Shown here piece by piece: positions 1 through 6,054 of a stretch of DNA of 6,554 bases; within the stretch, counting starts at the first letter, position 1; every line of letters starts with the position of its first letter. The DNA is from Bacteroidota bacterium. Lineage in GTDB: Bacteria > Bacteroidota > Bacteroidia > Chitinophagales > Chitinophagaceae. The stretch spans positions 3,439,425 to 3,445,978 of the forward strand of contig CP058707.1 in assembly GCA_013414745.1 (NCBI GenBank). The letters are read 5' to 3'. Position numbers and translations under genes: made by a program. Under the pieces are notes generated by a model. That model was not told where the DNA came from. It saw only the letters and a program-made list of their open reading frames with translations, and searched no databases.

Positions 1-1
1 T

Positions 2-115
2 TTTTGTGCCAAAGAAGATTTTAGTGGATACCACAATTTTGCAATCACCTATGCCGAGCATCAAAAAAATGCACAACGGTATCATCAGGCCTTGAACGCC
101 CGTAAAATTCGATAG
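2..115 (+). CDS. mltG: Endolytic murein transglycosylase MltG, C-terminal end (partial)
   Basis: Only the last 37 codons and the TAG stop are present; the gene enters from the left edge. The visible peptide starts [20 protein letters not shown] and ends NARKIR. This matches the end of the YceG/MltG domain, where an F-x-A-K/D-x-x-G-x-H-x-F stretch is followed by a conserved E/S-H and a basic helix. MltG is an inner-membrane lytic transglycosylase that cleaves nascent peptidoglycan strands and helps set glycan length. The catalytic glutamate lies upstream of the window and cannot be checked. This stretch shows no frameshift, unlike the other two genes. The gene runs convergently towards the giant surface-protein gene. 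The family call rests on a short but characteristic tail. Confidence 0.8.
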   Translation, partial: FCAKEDFSGYHNFAITYAEHQKNAQRYHQALNARKIR

Positions 116-180
116 TCGGTGATATGAAGGAATATGGCATCATACAACCTTGATTGGGACAAGGACTTAACACATTTTTA
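116..180. terminator. Convergent spacer with a weak hairpin, possible bidirectional terminator
   Basis: This 65-bp spacer lies between the convergent stops of mltG and the surface-protein gene. It contains an inverted repeat CCTTG (148-152) / CAAGG (160-164) with a 7-base loop. A short T run (TTTTTA) ends at about 180. The stem is only 5 bp and the T run is 11 bases further on, so as an intrinsic terminator it is weak. The call rests mainly on its position between convergent genes. Confidence 0.25.
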
Positions 181-1377
181 TTATTGCACCGTAAGCGGTA
201 ATTCAAATACATCGATACCAACCTTCATGCGTAAACGATAAATTCCTGCTGCAAAGTCCGATATATCAATGGTGGTTTGAACGTTAAGTTGGTCAGAATT
301 CAAATACCGGGTAAAGAGTCGCTGACCTTGCAGATTGTATATTTCAACACTGATATCATCGGATGTTTCCAACAAATTCGCCGTCACTGTAAATTGACCG
401 CTATTCGGATTCGGATACAAACTCACCGTAGACTCTTTATTGCAATAACAGCTAAAGTACAATTCGATGTTTGAAACAGTTTGTTCGCAATCGCTTCCAA
501 CGGGTCTGACATGTACCTGATACAATCCATTGCTGAGGTATTCAAATACATTGGAGGCTTGATAAGCTCCGTCATTAAGAGCGTATTCAAAACTAACTCC
601 GGAAACGGGCATCACCTGAATTTCGATCCGGGCGGAGTCGCCACCGTGGCAGGAAGTATCCACAGCCAGGATTTGAGGGAAGGCAAAAACGTTCACATCA
701 ACCGTGATTGGAGCTGATGCACATCCATCTTCTGTTCGACGAACTTCATATACACCATTCATGGCTTCAGTGGAATTACTACGTGTGATAATATCCCCAT
801 TCGCCGAAAAACCGCTCGCCGGGTGATACCAATAATAGGCACCTCCGGAAGGCCCTGTTGCAGATAATATAAGATCTTCTCCTACACAAACGGGTTGGTT
901 GTAAGATGCCGTGGTTGGTGGACTGGCCAACAAACCTGACGATAAGGTGACTGGAATGATTTCAGCGTGGTTCGGACAATTGACATCGCTCACATGAATC
1001 GAATAGGTAGAAGCCGATAACCACTTGAATGTAAATGGTGAACTGGCTTGCTGGCAATTCATCGCAAAATCATTACAGAATTTATACTGACCACTACCAC
1101 CTGTTGCGGTCACAATAATCTGACCATTGCCCTGGCCAAAACAATGTTCATCGATGCCCTGCGCTGACACATTCAACACGGGTGGGGTGGCTACTGAAAT
1201 TGTGGTATTCGAGGATTGGTTGGTACAACCATTTCCGGAGTGTTGCGGTGTAAACGCCACTGATACCCGGTGTTGCCGGCACGATTTGAACCGGATTTTC
1301 GGTAGACACAAATCCACCCGGTCCATTCCACTGGATCGGAAGTAAGGTATTTGCAGATAATTCCAATGTATCGCCAC
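181..1377 (-). CDS. Surface protein fragment 9: end of unit 2, truncated unit 3, T9SS sorting domain
   Basis: The true reading covers about 1236 to 181; the first ~47 residues of the full open frame are out of phase. It starts in GNGCTNQSSNTTISVATPP. Then come the last block of unit 2 (HCFGQGNGQIIVTATGGSGQ, STYSIHVSDVNCPN) and unit 3. Unit 3 has its first Ig-like block (CVGEDLILSATGPSGG, NGVYEVRRTEDGCASAP) and second block (CHGGDSARIEIQV, FEYALNDGAYQASNVFEYL, DCEQTV). It stops at its C-Y-C linker (442-450). Directly after that comes the T9SS domain: SLYPNPNSGQFTVTANL, VEIYNLQGQRLF, TTIDISDFAAGIYRLRM. Unit 3 is thus cut at exactly the point where the sorting domain is attached. The frame is continuous from 1236 to the TAA. 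Confidence 0.8.
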   Translation of the reverse strand: MAIHWNYLQIPYFRSSGMDRVDLCLPKIRFKSCRQHRVSVAFTPQHSGNGCTNQSSNTTISVATPPVLNVSAQGIDEHCFGQGNGQIIVTATGGSGQYKFCNDFAMNCQQASSPFTFKWLSASTYSIHVSDVNCPNHAEIIPVTLSSGLLASPPTTASYNQPVCVGEDLILSATGPSGGAYYWYHPASGFSANGDIITRSNSTEAMNGVYEVRRTEDGCASAPITVDVNVFAFPQILAVDTSCHGGDSARIEIQVMPVSGVSFEYALNDGAYQASNVFEYLSNGLYQVHVRPVGSDCEQTVSNIELYFSCYCNKESTVSLYPNPNSGQFTVTANLLETSDDISVEIYNLQGQRLFTRYLNSDQLNVQTTIDISDFAAGIYRLRMKVGIDVFELPLTVQ

Positions 1378-4300
1378 TGCAATAACTCATTTGATTTTGA
1401 GTGATGCTCACCGCTGAAAGTGAATTCACTAAGGCAATATCTACAATTTTTGTACTGAAGAGCACGGGCCTGCGCCATCGGGATCATCGGTGGTTAATAC
1501 TAAATTCACGATTCCATTACTTAACTCGGTAGCGGATGGCGTGTAGATGACATTTAATGGACTGGCACCACTGCTCACATTAAACGATCCTCCTCCGGAT
1601 GAACTCAGGTAGCATTTGTAACATTGGTGAAGCTGGCATTTAAGCCAATCGGGGTGAGGCCGCATGAAATCAGTGGGTGACTCACAGTAATCACAGGTTC
1701 GTTTGGACAAGCACAATTGGGTATTGAAATTGGTAAGGAAGTGATGCAGTTGGTTCCACTATTTTTAACCTGCAGCGTATAATTTCCTCCGGCTAAGCCG
1801 TTGAAGTTGGCCGAAGCCTGGAAATTAATTCCATCAAACGAATACGTCATGGGATTGGAACAGGTGGCATCCACCGAGATCACTGAACTTCCACTCACAC
1901 AATTGACCTGCACATGATTAATCACAGGGGCTTCTTCCACCAAAACGGTTACACCCACAGGAGCAGAGGCGCATCCATTGTTGTCGATTTGTTTGGCCTG
2001 ATACAATCCGCTCATGGATGGCAAGGCATTGTATCGTGTGACTGTATTTCCGAGGGCATTAAAATTATTTCCGGGAATGTCCAATTAATAGTTCCTGCTG
2101 CTGTTCCACTCAGTACCAGGGATTCGCCGGCACAGGTTGTAATTTGCGCGGGAACAACCGGTAAGGCCACCGTGTTTCCCGGGTTCAGCGTCGTCGGATA
2201 GGAGAACACGGCATTCGGGCAGGCAAGATCTTTTACCGTAATGGTGTAAGTTCCGGAAGCTAACCAATTGAAGGTGGCCGAATTGCTGTTCTGGCAATTA
2301 TTCATACTGGGTGAACTACAAATTTCATAATTCCCACTACCGCCGGATACACTTACTGCGATGGAACCATTTCCACTGCCTAAACACAATTCATGATTTG
2401 GAGTAGTATTGACTAACAGGTTCGGAGGGGCCACAACTACAACATTACTTTGTGCAGTAACAGCACTGCATCCGATTCCACTTAAAGTGAGTTGTAAGGT
2501 TCCGTGCATTCCGGCCGGTGTTGACGGAATAGAATCTACCTGAGAAGAAGAGGTGTATCCATTAGCACCTAACCAGGCACTTGTTCCAACCGGGCTATTG
2601 TGCGAAAAGGTGAGTGGCCCATTTTCACACGCAGGTGAAGATGTGATGATGCCAGGGGCTACCAGCCCGTTTAAAAGCTTGATGCGTCGGGATGCCAGAG
2701 ATGCCGGACATGGGCCAGGGCCATCCGGATCATCCGTGGCTGCCGTAAGGATGACATACCCATTGTCTAAATCATTTTGTGTTGGGGTATATGTAAAGCT
2801 ACATGGGGAACTTGCGCAATTCATCAGACTAAATGTCCCGGATCCACTACTCAGAAAATCGACGGTAGTAGCATTTTGAAAATAGTTGTTTAGATTGATG
2901 GCATTTAGTCCGCAGACCTCCGAAGGCGCAACCAGCGAATCGTGTGGGATGGCGGTACAAGCAGTTGATACGGGGCAGTACACACAATGTCCGTCATAGA
3001 AACTGATACAAGAGCTATTTTGTTCCCGGGCAGCTACCACGAAAAGTGAACCTGGCGCCGTTGTAAATACAGGTGAGGATTGGAAAGCACCTCCATTTAA
3101 CGCAAATTCCAGGTTGGAGCCAGTGGCATTGACAGTTACCTGCCCCGTGTTGGAAACACATGCTGTGGTAATAAAATTAAACTGCGGTTTATTGCCTGCT
3201 TGTATCGTATACGTAGCCGGTAAGGCACAGTCGATTCCGGTTAAATTCACCGTATAAACACCATTGTCCGCTGCCGAAAGTGCGTTGATGATGATCACTG
3301 AATTTCCGGGTGAAGGTTGGGTGATACTACCGGTGAATCCTCCCGGTGTATTCCAAAGAATGCTCGCTGATGGCGATGTACTCACATGGAGCTCAATATT
3401 TTGTCCTAAACAAAAATTGGCATTCGGGTAAGGAATGATTTGAGGGGTGTTTGAAGGAGTGACGCTCAGGTCTAATTGAGCGATACTATCACATCCGGCA
3501 GCATTAATGTACGACTGTGTAAAACTACCTGCTAAATTATATTGAATACCATTCCAGGTGTAAGGCAAGTCGTTGGCGCAAATAGTATCTGCAAAATGCG
3601 TGGTATCATTTAACCCGATGTTCAGCGTCAGATACGCCACACTATCGCATCCCGCAGCATTAAGCGTGGTATACGAGTAATTACCTGCAGAAGAATAGTT
3701 GTTCCCATTCCAGGTATAGGGTAAAAATTATCACATACCGTAATTGTTGTTAAACTCGAGGTTGGATTCGTTAATGTGACACTTACCAGGGAGGTGTCTG
3801 CTGTGCAGGGTGAAATCGCCGCAACAACATATCTGAAGGTACTTGTTCCGGAACTTCCGGATGGAATGAACACCCCTGTACCTGGAGTAAAACTACCTCC
3901 GCTTCCACTCATTCGGGTCCAGCTACCACCGGCATCCTGACCGCTGAGTACAGTATTTAAATTCAGTCCCGGGTGATTGGCGCACAACTGTGTACTAACA
4001 TCAGCACCAGCGAAAGCGGCTGTTTCAATGGTTACAAAAATGTCTATGGTATCCGTACAACCGGCATATGCAGTTCGGATAGCATGGTAGGTGCCGGTGT
4101 TCAGTGGACTGCTCACGGTTTGATATAAATCATCATAATATTGATTGTATTCAACCTGATTCAGGAAGGTACTGAAGGTGGGAATATTATTACTACAAAA
4201 GGTGACCGAGGTATCAGAAGGGTAGGTACATGTAACGGCTGCCACATTAATAAACGTACTCGTGGAGCCACTCACGGGGCAGCCAAAACCATCAAAGGCG

Positions 4301-5841
4301 GCAGGGTTACTACCAACTGAATACGAGTTACCAGAAATTTTTCCTGTAAAATGGCCCAAAGCGGTGTTGTCGATCTGGTTATCGCATTTTAATAAATAAC
4401 AATCATTGGAAGCAATCACCTTAAATTGAACCACTGTGCTATCGTTCCCAGGAGGAGTAAAGGACACTTTACCTCCGGATGAAGCTGTTGCACCTGTTCC
4501 AATATTGAATTTCAGGGTACGTTGAGCTGCATAGTATGTCGCCTGATCATCGCCACCGGCATCCGTTTTGGATCCGGCATTTGGGCCGGTTAAAATAGTC
4601 ATTGAATTCGGGATGTACTGGGAGTTTTCATCCAGGGTATCACTAATGAAACTATTGATAGAGGTATCCGATCCAATGTTTTTGTAGGTAATCTTGTACG
4701 TGAGTGTATCGCCCGGGTTTACCGTGGCCATATAGGCCGAAGCGCCGGAATTGGTGAACACTTTTTATCCACACGCACATCAGGTTCAAACACATCAATG
4801 GCGGTACTCAACATTTGGGTGAGGTAAACATCGCCTCCGGTTGTCAGACGAAAAGTGGCACTTGTTTGACTATTATTTAAAAACGTTTTTAAAGAGTTAT
4901 CCGGTGCATAGATGTCAGCATCCAACGCCGCTGTATTGTTCAGATTTGGAAGGCGATAGGGATTTAAAACACCTTTATTTGAAACCGTCCCATTCATGAC
5001 ATCATTGTTTGGATTCAGACCATTCGACATATTGATGTACGATCCTGATGTTCCAAACCACAGCATCTGATCTCCGGTACTTCCGCGGTCGCCATCATGG
5101 GTGAAGTTGCCAATTTCAAAATTGACCGGCCCGGTGGGTGGGGTCAGAAATCCGGATATGGTTACATTCACCGGAGAAGAACTTACATTAGACAAACCAT
5201 CAAATACGGTTAACTGCCGCATCGATTCCAATTCGTTTCCATAAACTACTACGATACTCCAATTAGCCCATTTATTGGAAACTCCGATGCCATCAGTCGG
5301 TATGTCGGCCAGGGTAAAACGGGCTTTGGTACCAGCAGCCTTTACAATATTCGTGATATTCTTAAAATTATGATAGGAGACATACCCTGTTGTGTTTGTG
5401 AATTTCTCATCGGCAACAATCGTTTGATAGGATCCTGAGTTTACCCGGAGTTTGATATTGGCATTTCCCTGAACCGAAGTTCCGTTGCCTCCCAATACAG
5501 GCCAGCCCATGTTATTTGCGAACAATTCGGAAGATTTAAACTATCACTTGAACTTTGAAAGGTTGAAGGTAAACCATCAATGTCTACATAAGCCGCATTA
5601 TAACTATTGTTGATGTAGCTACCAGAGGGAGGATTTTGGGCGGTACCTGTTTGGCAGGCACCTCCGGCAACCGGTGGGTTGGCAGCGCAACTAACCGCTG
5701 AATTGGCGAGATACACGATGCCGCCTTTTGTGTTGCCTGATAACGAATCGCAAAGGGTTTAATAACCTGGGCGGACATTTGGGAGCTACATAAAAACAAA
5801 ATGAGAGCACCCCACGGTAAAAAATAAGCAAGCTTCTTCAT
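181..5841 (-). CDS. Giant T9SS-secreted multidomain surface protein (adhesin-like), interrupted by eight frameshifts
   Basis: One gene of about 5.66 kb encodes roughly 1,888 residues after repair. The ATG is at 5841 and the TAA at 183-181. In order: signal peptide (1-25); beta-rich N-terminal module (about 28-355); DUF11-like domain (about 356-535); an AGAD/GGSW module (about 540-700); two LPYTWNG repeats (about 700-795); a composite repeat of about 420 residues, two copies plus a third cut short (about 796-1800); T9SS type A sorting domain (about 1806-1888). Export by Sec and then T9SS to the cell surface follows from the two terminal signals; adhesion is inferred from architecture only. The reading frame breaks at about 5726-5729, 5491-5493, 4762-4766, 3723-3727, 2071-2075, 1608-1609, 1447-1451 and 1237-1238. 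Seven breaks each need one added base; the last needs one base removed or two added. Similarity continues across every junction, so this is one gene, probably intact in the cell. A real pseudogene is less likely. No Shine-Dalgarno sequence is visible. Confidence 0.85.
184..429 (-). other. T9SS type A C-terminal sorting domain (Por secretion system tail)
   Basis: The last ~82 residues match the T9SS sorting-domain pattern (TIGR04183 type). They show Y-P-N-P-N-S-G at the start, a strand with V-E-I-Y-N-L-Q-G-Q, then D-I-S-D-F-A-A-G-I-Y-R-L-R. The chain ends FELPLTVQ. Many such tails end in a lysine followed by a short hydrophobic motif; here the final strand keeps its hydrophobic pattern but lacks the lysine. 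This domain directs the protein through the T9SS outer-membrane pore. Such tails are usually cleaved off during surface attachment. Confidence 0.9.
1148..1465 (-). CDS. Surface protein fragment 8: second Ig-like block of unit 2
   Basis: The true reading covers about 1446 to 1239, about 69 residues; its tail beyond GVYTATL is out of phase. It encodes IVDIALVNSLSAVSITQNQM, SYCSGDTLELSAN, IQWNGPGGFVSTENPVQIVP, and TPGISGVYTATL. This is the Ig-like/PKD-type pattern C-x-G-x-x-L-x-L ... W-x-G-P-G-G-F ... S-G-x-Y-T-x-x-L, seen five times in the composite repeats. The break at coding-strand CC (plus GG 1237-1238, uncertain by a few bases) differs in sign from the other seven. Either one base is extra or two are missing. 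The join gives GVYTATL followed by NGCTNQSSNT. Confidence 0.7.
   Translation of the reverse strand: MLFSTKIVDIALVNSLSAVSITQNQMSYCSGDTLELSANTLLPIQWNGPGGFVSTENPVQIVPATPGISGVYTATLRKWLYQPILEYHNFSSHPTRVECVSAGHR
1441..1716 (-). CDS. Surface protein fragment 7: YTP/TDDPDG block of unit 2
   Basis: The true reading covers about 1607 to 1452, roughly 52 residues; the upstream part of this open frame is out of phase. It encodes LSSSGGGSFNVSSGASPLNV, YTPSATELSNGIVNLVLTTD, DPDGAGPCSS. It is the paralogue of the unit 1 block with TPTQNDLDNGYVILTAATDD and PDGPGPC. The aspartate cluster DDPDG resembles a calcium-binding loop, but this is inference from the motif only. The frame ends in an A5 run (plus TTTTT 1447-1451). 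A6 converts the terminal VQKL-stop into VQKIVDIALVNS and joins fragment 8. Confidence 0.7.
   Translation of the reverse strand: MCLSKRTCDYCESPTDFMRPHPDWLKCQLHQCYKCYLSSSGGGSFNVSSGASPLNVIYTPSATELSNGIVNLVLTTDDPDGAGPCSSVQKL
1605..2084 (-). CDS. Surface protein fragment 6: first half of composite repeat unit 2
   Basis: The true reading covers about 2070 to 1610. It completes the first Ig-like block of unit 2 (MSGLYQAKQIDNNGCASAPV) and carries its second block (QVNCVSGSSVISVDAT, SYSFDG-type strand TYSFDGINFQASANF, AGGNYTLQVKNSGTNC). A C-A-C linker follows, then PVITVSHPLISCGLTPIGLN. The equivalents in unit 1 are GQVTVNATG, LEFALNGGAFQSSPVF and the C-V-Y-C linker. The frame stops at a TGA just after NVTNAT. 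An extra C at coding-strand CC (plus GG 1608-1609) reads NATLSSSGGGSFNV, aligning with the LSSGSGTFSL block of unit 1. The homopolymer is only two bases, so the exact site of this break is less certain than the others. Confidence 0.7.
   Translation of the reverse strand: MDIPGNNFNALGNTVTRYNALPSMSGLYQAKQIDNNGCASAPVGVTVLVEEAPVINHVQVNCVSGSSVISVDATCSNPMTYSFDGINFQASANFNGLAGGNYTLQVKNSGTNCITSLPISIPNCACPNEPVITVSHPLISCGLTPIGLNASFTNVTNAT
2012..3640 (-). CDS. Surface protein fragment 5: LPYTWNG repeats and first composite repeat unit
   Basis: The true reading covers about 3722 to 2076, upstream of this frame's first possible start. It holds the end of one LPYTWNG repeat, a full second one, and then composite unit 1 (about 3460-2180). 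Unit 1 in order: an Ig-like block (CLGQNIELHV, W-N-T-P-G-G-F, NGVYTVNLTGIDC); a block with GQVTVNATGSNLEFALNGGA; a C-V-Y-C linker; a block with YTPTQNDLDNGYVILTAATD then DPDGPGPC; a second Ig-like block (ACENGPLTFSH ... GIGC); and a block with CLGSGNGSIAVSVSGGSGNY and TITVKDLACPN. Unit 2 begins at VPAQITTCAGESLVLSG. The many regularly placed cysteines suggest disulfide-stabilised extracellular domains. The frame is lost in the CCCGG/CCGGG tract at 2071-2075; one added base gives TINWTFPGNNFNALGNT. Confidence 0.75.
   Translation of the reverse strand: MAYLTLNIGLNDTTHFADTICANDLPYTWNGIQYNLAGSFTQSYINAAGCDSIAQLDLSVTPSNTPQIIPYPNANFCLGQNIELHVSTSPSASILWNTPGGFTGSITQPSPGNSVIIINALSAADNGVYTVNLTGIDCALPATYTIQAGNKPQFNFITTACVSNTGQVTVNATGSNLEFALNGGAFQSSPVFTTAPGSLFVVAAREQNSSCISFYDGHCVYCPVSTACTAIPHDSLVAPSEVCGLNAINLNNYFQNATTVDFLSSGSGTFSLMNCASSPCSFTYTPTQNDLDNGYVILTAATDDPDGPGPCPASLASRRIKLLNGLVAPGIITSSPACENGPLTFSHNSPVGTSAWLGANGYTSSSQVDSIPSTPAGMHGTLQLTLSGIGCSAVTAQSNVVVVAPPNLLVNTTPNHELCLGSGNGSIAVSVSGGSGNYEICSSPSMNNCQNSNSATFNWLASGTYTITVKDLACPNAVFSYPTTLNPGNTVALPVVPAQITTCAGESLVLSGTAAGTINWTFPEIILMPSEIQSHDTMPCHP
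3461..3744 (-). repeat. Two tandem LPYTWNG-type protein repeats
   Basis: Copy 1 (about 3744-3617, spanning the frameshift at 3723-3727) reads ITVCDNFLPYTWNGNNYSSA, then GNYSYTT, NAAGCDSVAYLTLNIG. Copy 2 (about 3586-3461) reads TICANDLPYTWNGIQYNLAG, then SFTQSY, NAAGCDSIAQLDLSVTP. The spacing is about 53 codons. Each copy has one cysteine at the start and one in the GCDS motif. This repeat is widespread in large Bacteroidota secreted proteins; its function is not known to me. Confidence 0.8.
3628..4761 (-). CDS. Surface protein fragment 4: DUF11-like domain and AGAD/GGSW module
   Basis: The true reading covers about 4761 to 3728. The first ~175 residues form a DUF11-type domain: NPGDTLTYKITYKNIGSDTS, a D-T-L-D strand, QYIPNSMTILTGPN, LKFNIGTG and DSTVVQFKV. 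DUF11 domains are Ig-like beta sandwiches repeated in bacterial surface proteins. A cysteine-bearing linker follows (VTCTYPSDTSVTFCSNN). Next comes a module common in gliding-type Bacteroidota proteins: AGADVSTQLCANHPGLNLN, SGQDAGGSWTRMSGSGGSF, a Gly-rich strand, and FRYVVAAISPCTADTS. It ends in ITVCDN, the start of the first LPYTWNG repeat. The frame is lost in T5 on the coding strand (plus AAAAA 3723-3727); T6 restores CDNFLPYTWNG. Confidence 0.75.
   Translation of the reverse strand: MFTNSGASAYMATVNPGDTLTYKITYKNIGSDTSINSFISDTLDENSQYIPNSMTILTGPNAGSKTDAGGDDQATYYAAQRTLKFNIGTGATASSGGKVSFTPPGNDSTVVQFKVIASNDCYLLKCDNQIDNTALGHFTGKISGNSYSVGSNPAAFDGFGCPVSGSTSTFINVAAVTCTYPSDTSVTFCSNNIPTFSTFLNQVEYNQYYDDLYQTVSSPLNTGTYHAIRTAYAGCTDTIDIFVTIETAAFAGADVSTQLCANHPGLNLNTVLSGQDAGGSWTRMSGSGGSFTPGTGVFIPSGSSGTSTFRYVVAAISPCTADTSLVSVTLTNPTSSLTTITVCDNFYPIPGMGTTILLQVITRIPRLMLRDAIVWRI
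4719..5525 (-). CDS. Surface protein fragment 3: main part of the N-terminal beta module
   Basis: The true reading covers about 5490 to 4767, roughly 240 residues. Recognisable blocks, in order, are a Lys/Arg-Val strand after GNANIKL, VSYHNFKNITNIVKAAGT, WANWSIVVVYGNELESMRQL, TVFDGLSNV, ISGFLTPPTGPVNFEIGNF, HDGDRGSTGDQML, ADIYAPDN, and RLTTGGDVYLTQMLSTAIDV. The W-S-I-V-V-V-Y, T-V-F-D-G, P-P-x-G-P-V-N and T-T-G-G-D-V-Y motifs recur in order in large T9SS cargo proteins. I know no experimentally proven function for this module. The segment ends FEPDVRVDKK, the entry to a DUF11 domain. The frame is lost in an A5 run (plus TTTTT 4762-4766), where A6 restores VDKKVFTNSGASAYM. Confidence 0.75.
   Translation of the reverse strand: MFANNMGWPVLGGNGTSVQGNANIKLRVNSGSYQTIVADEKFTNTTGYVSYHNFKNITNIVKAAGTKARFTLADIPTDGIGVSNKWANWSIVVVYGNELESMRQLTVFDGLSNVSSSPVNVTISGFLTPPTGPVNFEIGNFTHDGDRGSTGDQMLWFGTSGSYINMSNGLNPNNDVMNGTVSNKGVLNPYRLPNLNNTAALDADIYAPDNSLKTFLNNSQTSATFRLTTGGDVYLTQMLSTAIDVFEPDVRVDKKCSPIPALRPIWPR
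5441..5716 (-). CDS. Surface protein fragment 2: start of the N-terminal beta module
   Basis: The true reading covers about 5725 to 5494. It carries GGIVYLANSAVSCAANPP, then a Gly/Asn-rich stretch, then YVDIDGLPSTFQSSSDSLNL and CSQITWAGLYW. The Y-x-D-I-D-G and I-x-W-A-G-L-Y-W signatures are familiar from the N-termini of large Bacteroidota secreted proteins that continue into DUF11-type repeats. Two cysteines in the first part could pair. The frame is lost at GGG (plus CCC 5491-5493); a fourth G gives ITWAGLYWGGNGTSVQGN, which continues into fragment 3. Confidence 0.75.
   Translation of the reverse strand: MYLANSAVSCAANPPVAGGACQTGTAQNPPSGSYINNSYNAAYVDIDGLPSTFQSSSDSLNLPNCSQITWAGLYWEATELRFREMPISNSG
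5584..5841 (-). CDS. Surface protein fragment 1: signal peptide
   Basis: The true reading runs from 5841 to about 5730; the rest of this open frame is out of phase. It encodes MKKLAYFLPWGALILFLC and then SSQMSAQ: a KK start, a hydrophobic core and a likely signal peptidase I cut near SAQ. The cysteine at residue 18 is preceded by F-L, not by the G/A/S of a lipobox, so a lipoprotein is unlikely. The mature N-terminus begins with FAIRYQATQ, a typical opening for this class of Bacteroidota surface protein. A TTG two codons upstream (5847) could serve as a start, but the ATG places the lysines correctly. The frame is lost in an A run (plus-strand TTTT 5726-5729). Five As instead of four restore QATQKGGIVYLANS. 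Confidence 0.8.
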   Translation of the reverse strand: MKKLAYFLPWGALILFLCSSQMSAQVIKPFAIRYQATQKAASCISPIQRLVALPTHRLPEVPAKQVPPKILPLVATSTIVIMRLM

Positions 5842-6054
5842 GATCAAATTGCGTGATTTTAAGTTCTTTCTAATGCAGCAAATTCGCGGCCAGCTTTTTA
5901 GCCTGGGTGCTGTGTACCTATTGCATGTATTAAGTAATGTGAAACAGCTCTATATAAATTGAAAAAAATAATAATATAATTGCATTTTTTCTAAGAATTT
6001 CAACGCCAAGATGAATGGTAAGTCATTCTGAATTTCAACTTACTTTTACCCGAA
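5842..6054. promoter_or_regulatory. Divergent intergenic region, presumably with both promoters
   Basis: This 213-bp spacer separates the divergent surface-protein and yihY starts. The part at 5950-6000 is very AT-rich. On the plus strand TATAATTG (5975-5982) matches the Bacteroidota -7 element TAnnTTTG at all but one fixed position. However, no TTTG lies at the expected upstream distance, and the nearest TTG (5959-5961) is too close. On the minus strand I find no TAnnTTTG. An imperfect hairpin, CCAG (5890-5893) / CTGG (5903-5906) with an inner GC/TA extension and a bulge, would lie in the 5' leader of the surface-protein mRNA. No ribosome-binding site is evident for either gene. Promoter content is inferred from gene orientation. 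Confidence 0.3.

Larger units (their letters stand above)
445..3460 (-). repeat. Long composite protein repeat: two full units and a truncated third
   Basis: The cysteine that opens each unit lies at 3410-3412 (CLGQN), 2132-2134 (CAGES) and 886-888 (CVGED). The first period is 1,278 bases (426 codons). The second is 1,246 bases plus the missing frameshift bases, about 416-417 codons. Each full unit has six blocks in the same order: Ig-like, FALNGGA-type, C-x-C linker, YTP...DDPDG, Ig-like, and SGGSGNY-type. The third unit has only the first two blocks and the linker. The copies are similar as proteins but clearly diverged as DNA, so the duplication is old. Confidence 0.75.

Noticed and set aside
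277..2879. Plus-strand open frames of 65-108 codons at 277-474, 481-717, 1127-1345, 1914-2201 and 2553-2879
   Set aside because: All lie opposite the surface-protein gene, have no recognisable protein pattern, and coincide with minus-strand sequence whose coding nature is shown by repeats and motifs. They are antisense shadows.
1237..5729. Programmed ribosomal frameshifting or phase-variable slippage as the reason for the breaks
   Set aside because: There are eight sites in one gene with no shared slippery heptamer or downstream structure, and the runs are only 2-5 bases. Phase-variable tracts are normally much longer. A neighbouring unrelated gene shows the same kind of breaks.
5780..5841. 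Lipoprotein signal peptide (cysteine at residue 18)
   Set aside because: The residues before the cysteine are F-L, which do not fit a lipobox, and a better signal peptidase I site lies at SAQ a few residues later.
5975..5982. TATAATTG as a definite yihY promoter
   Set aside because: It has one mismatch to TAnnTTTG, lacks a -33 TTTG at the right spacing, and sits in an AT-rich stretch where such matches arise by chance. It is only mentioned as a weak candidate.
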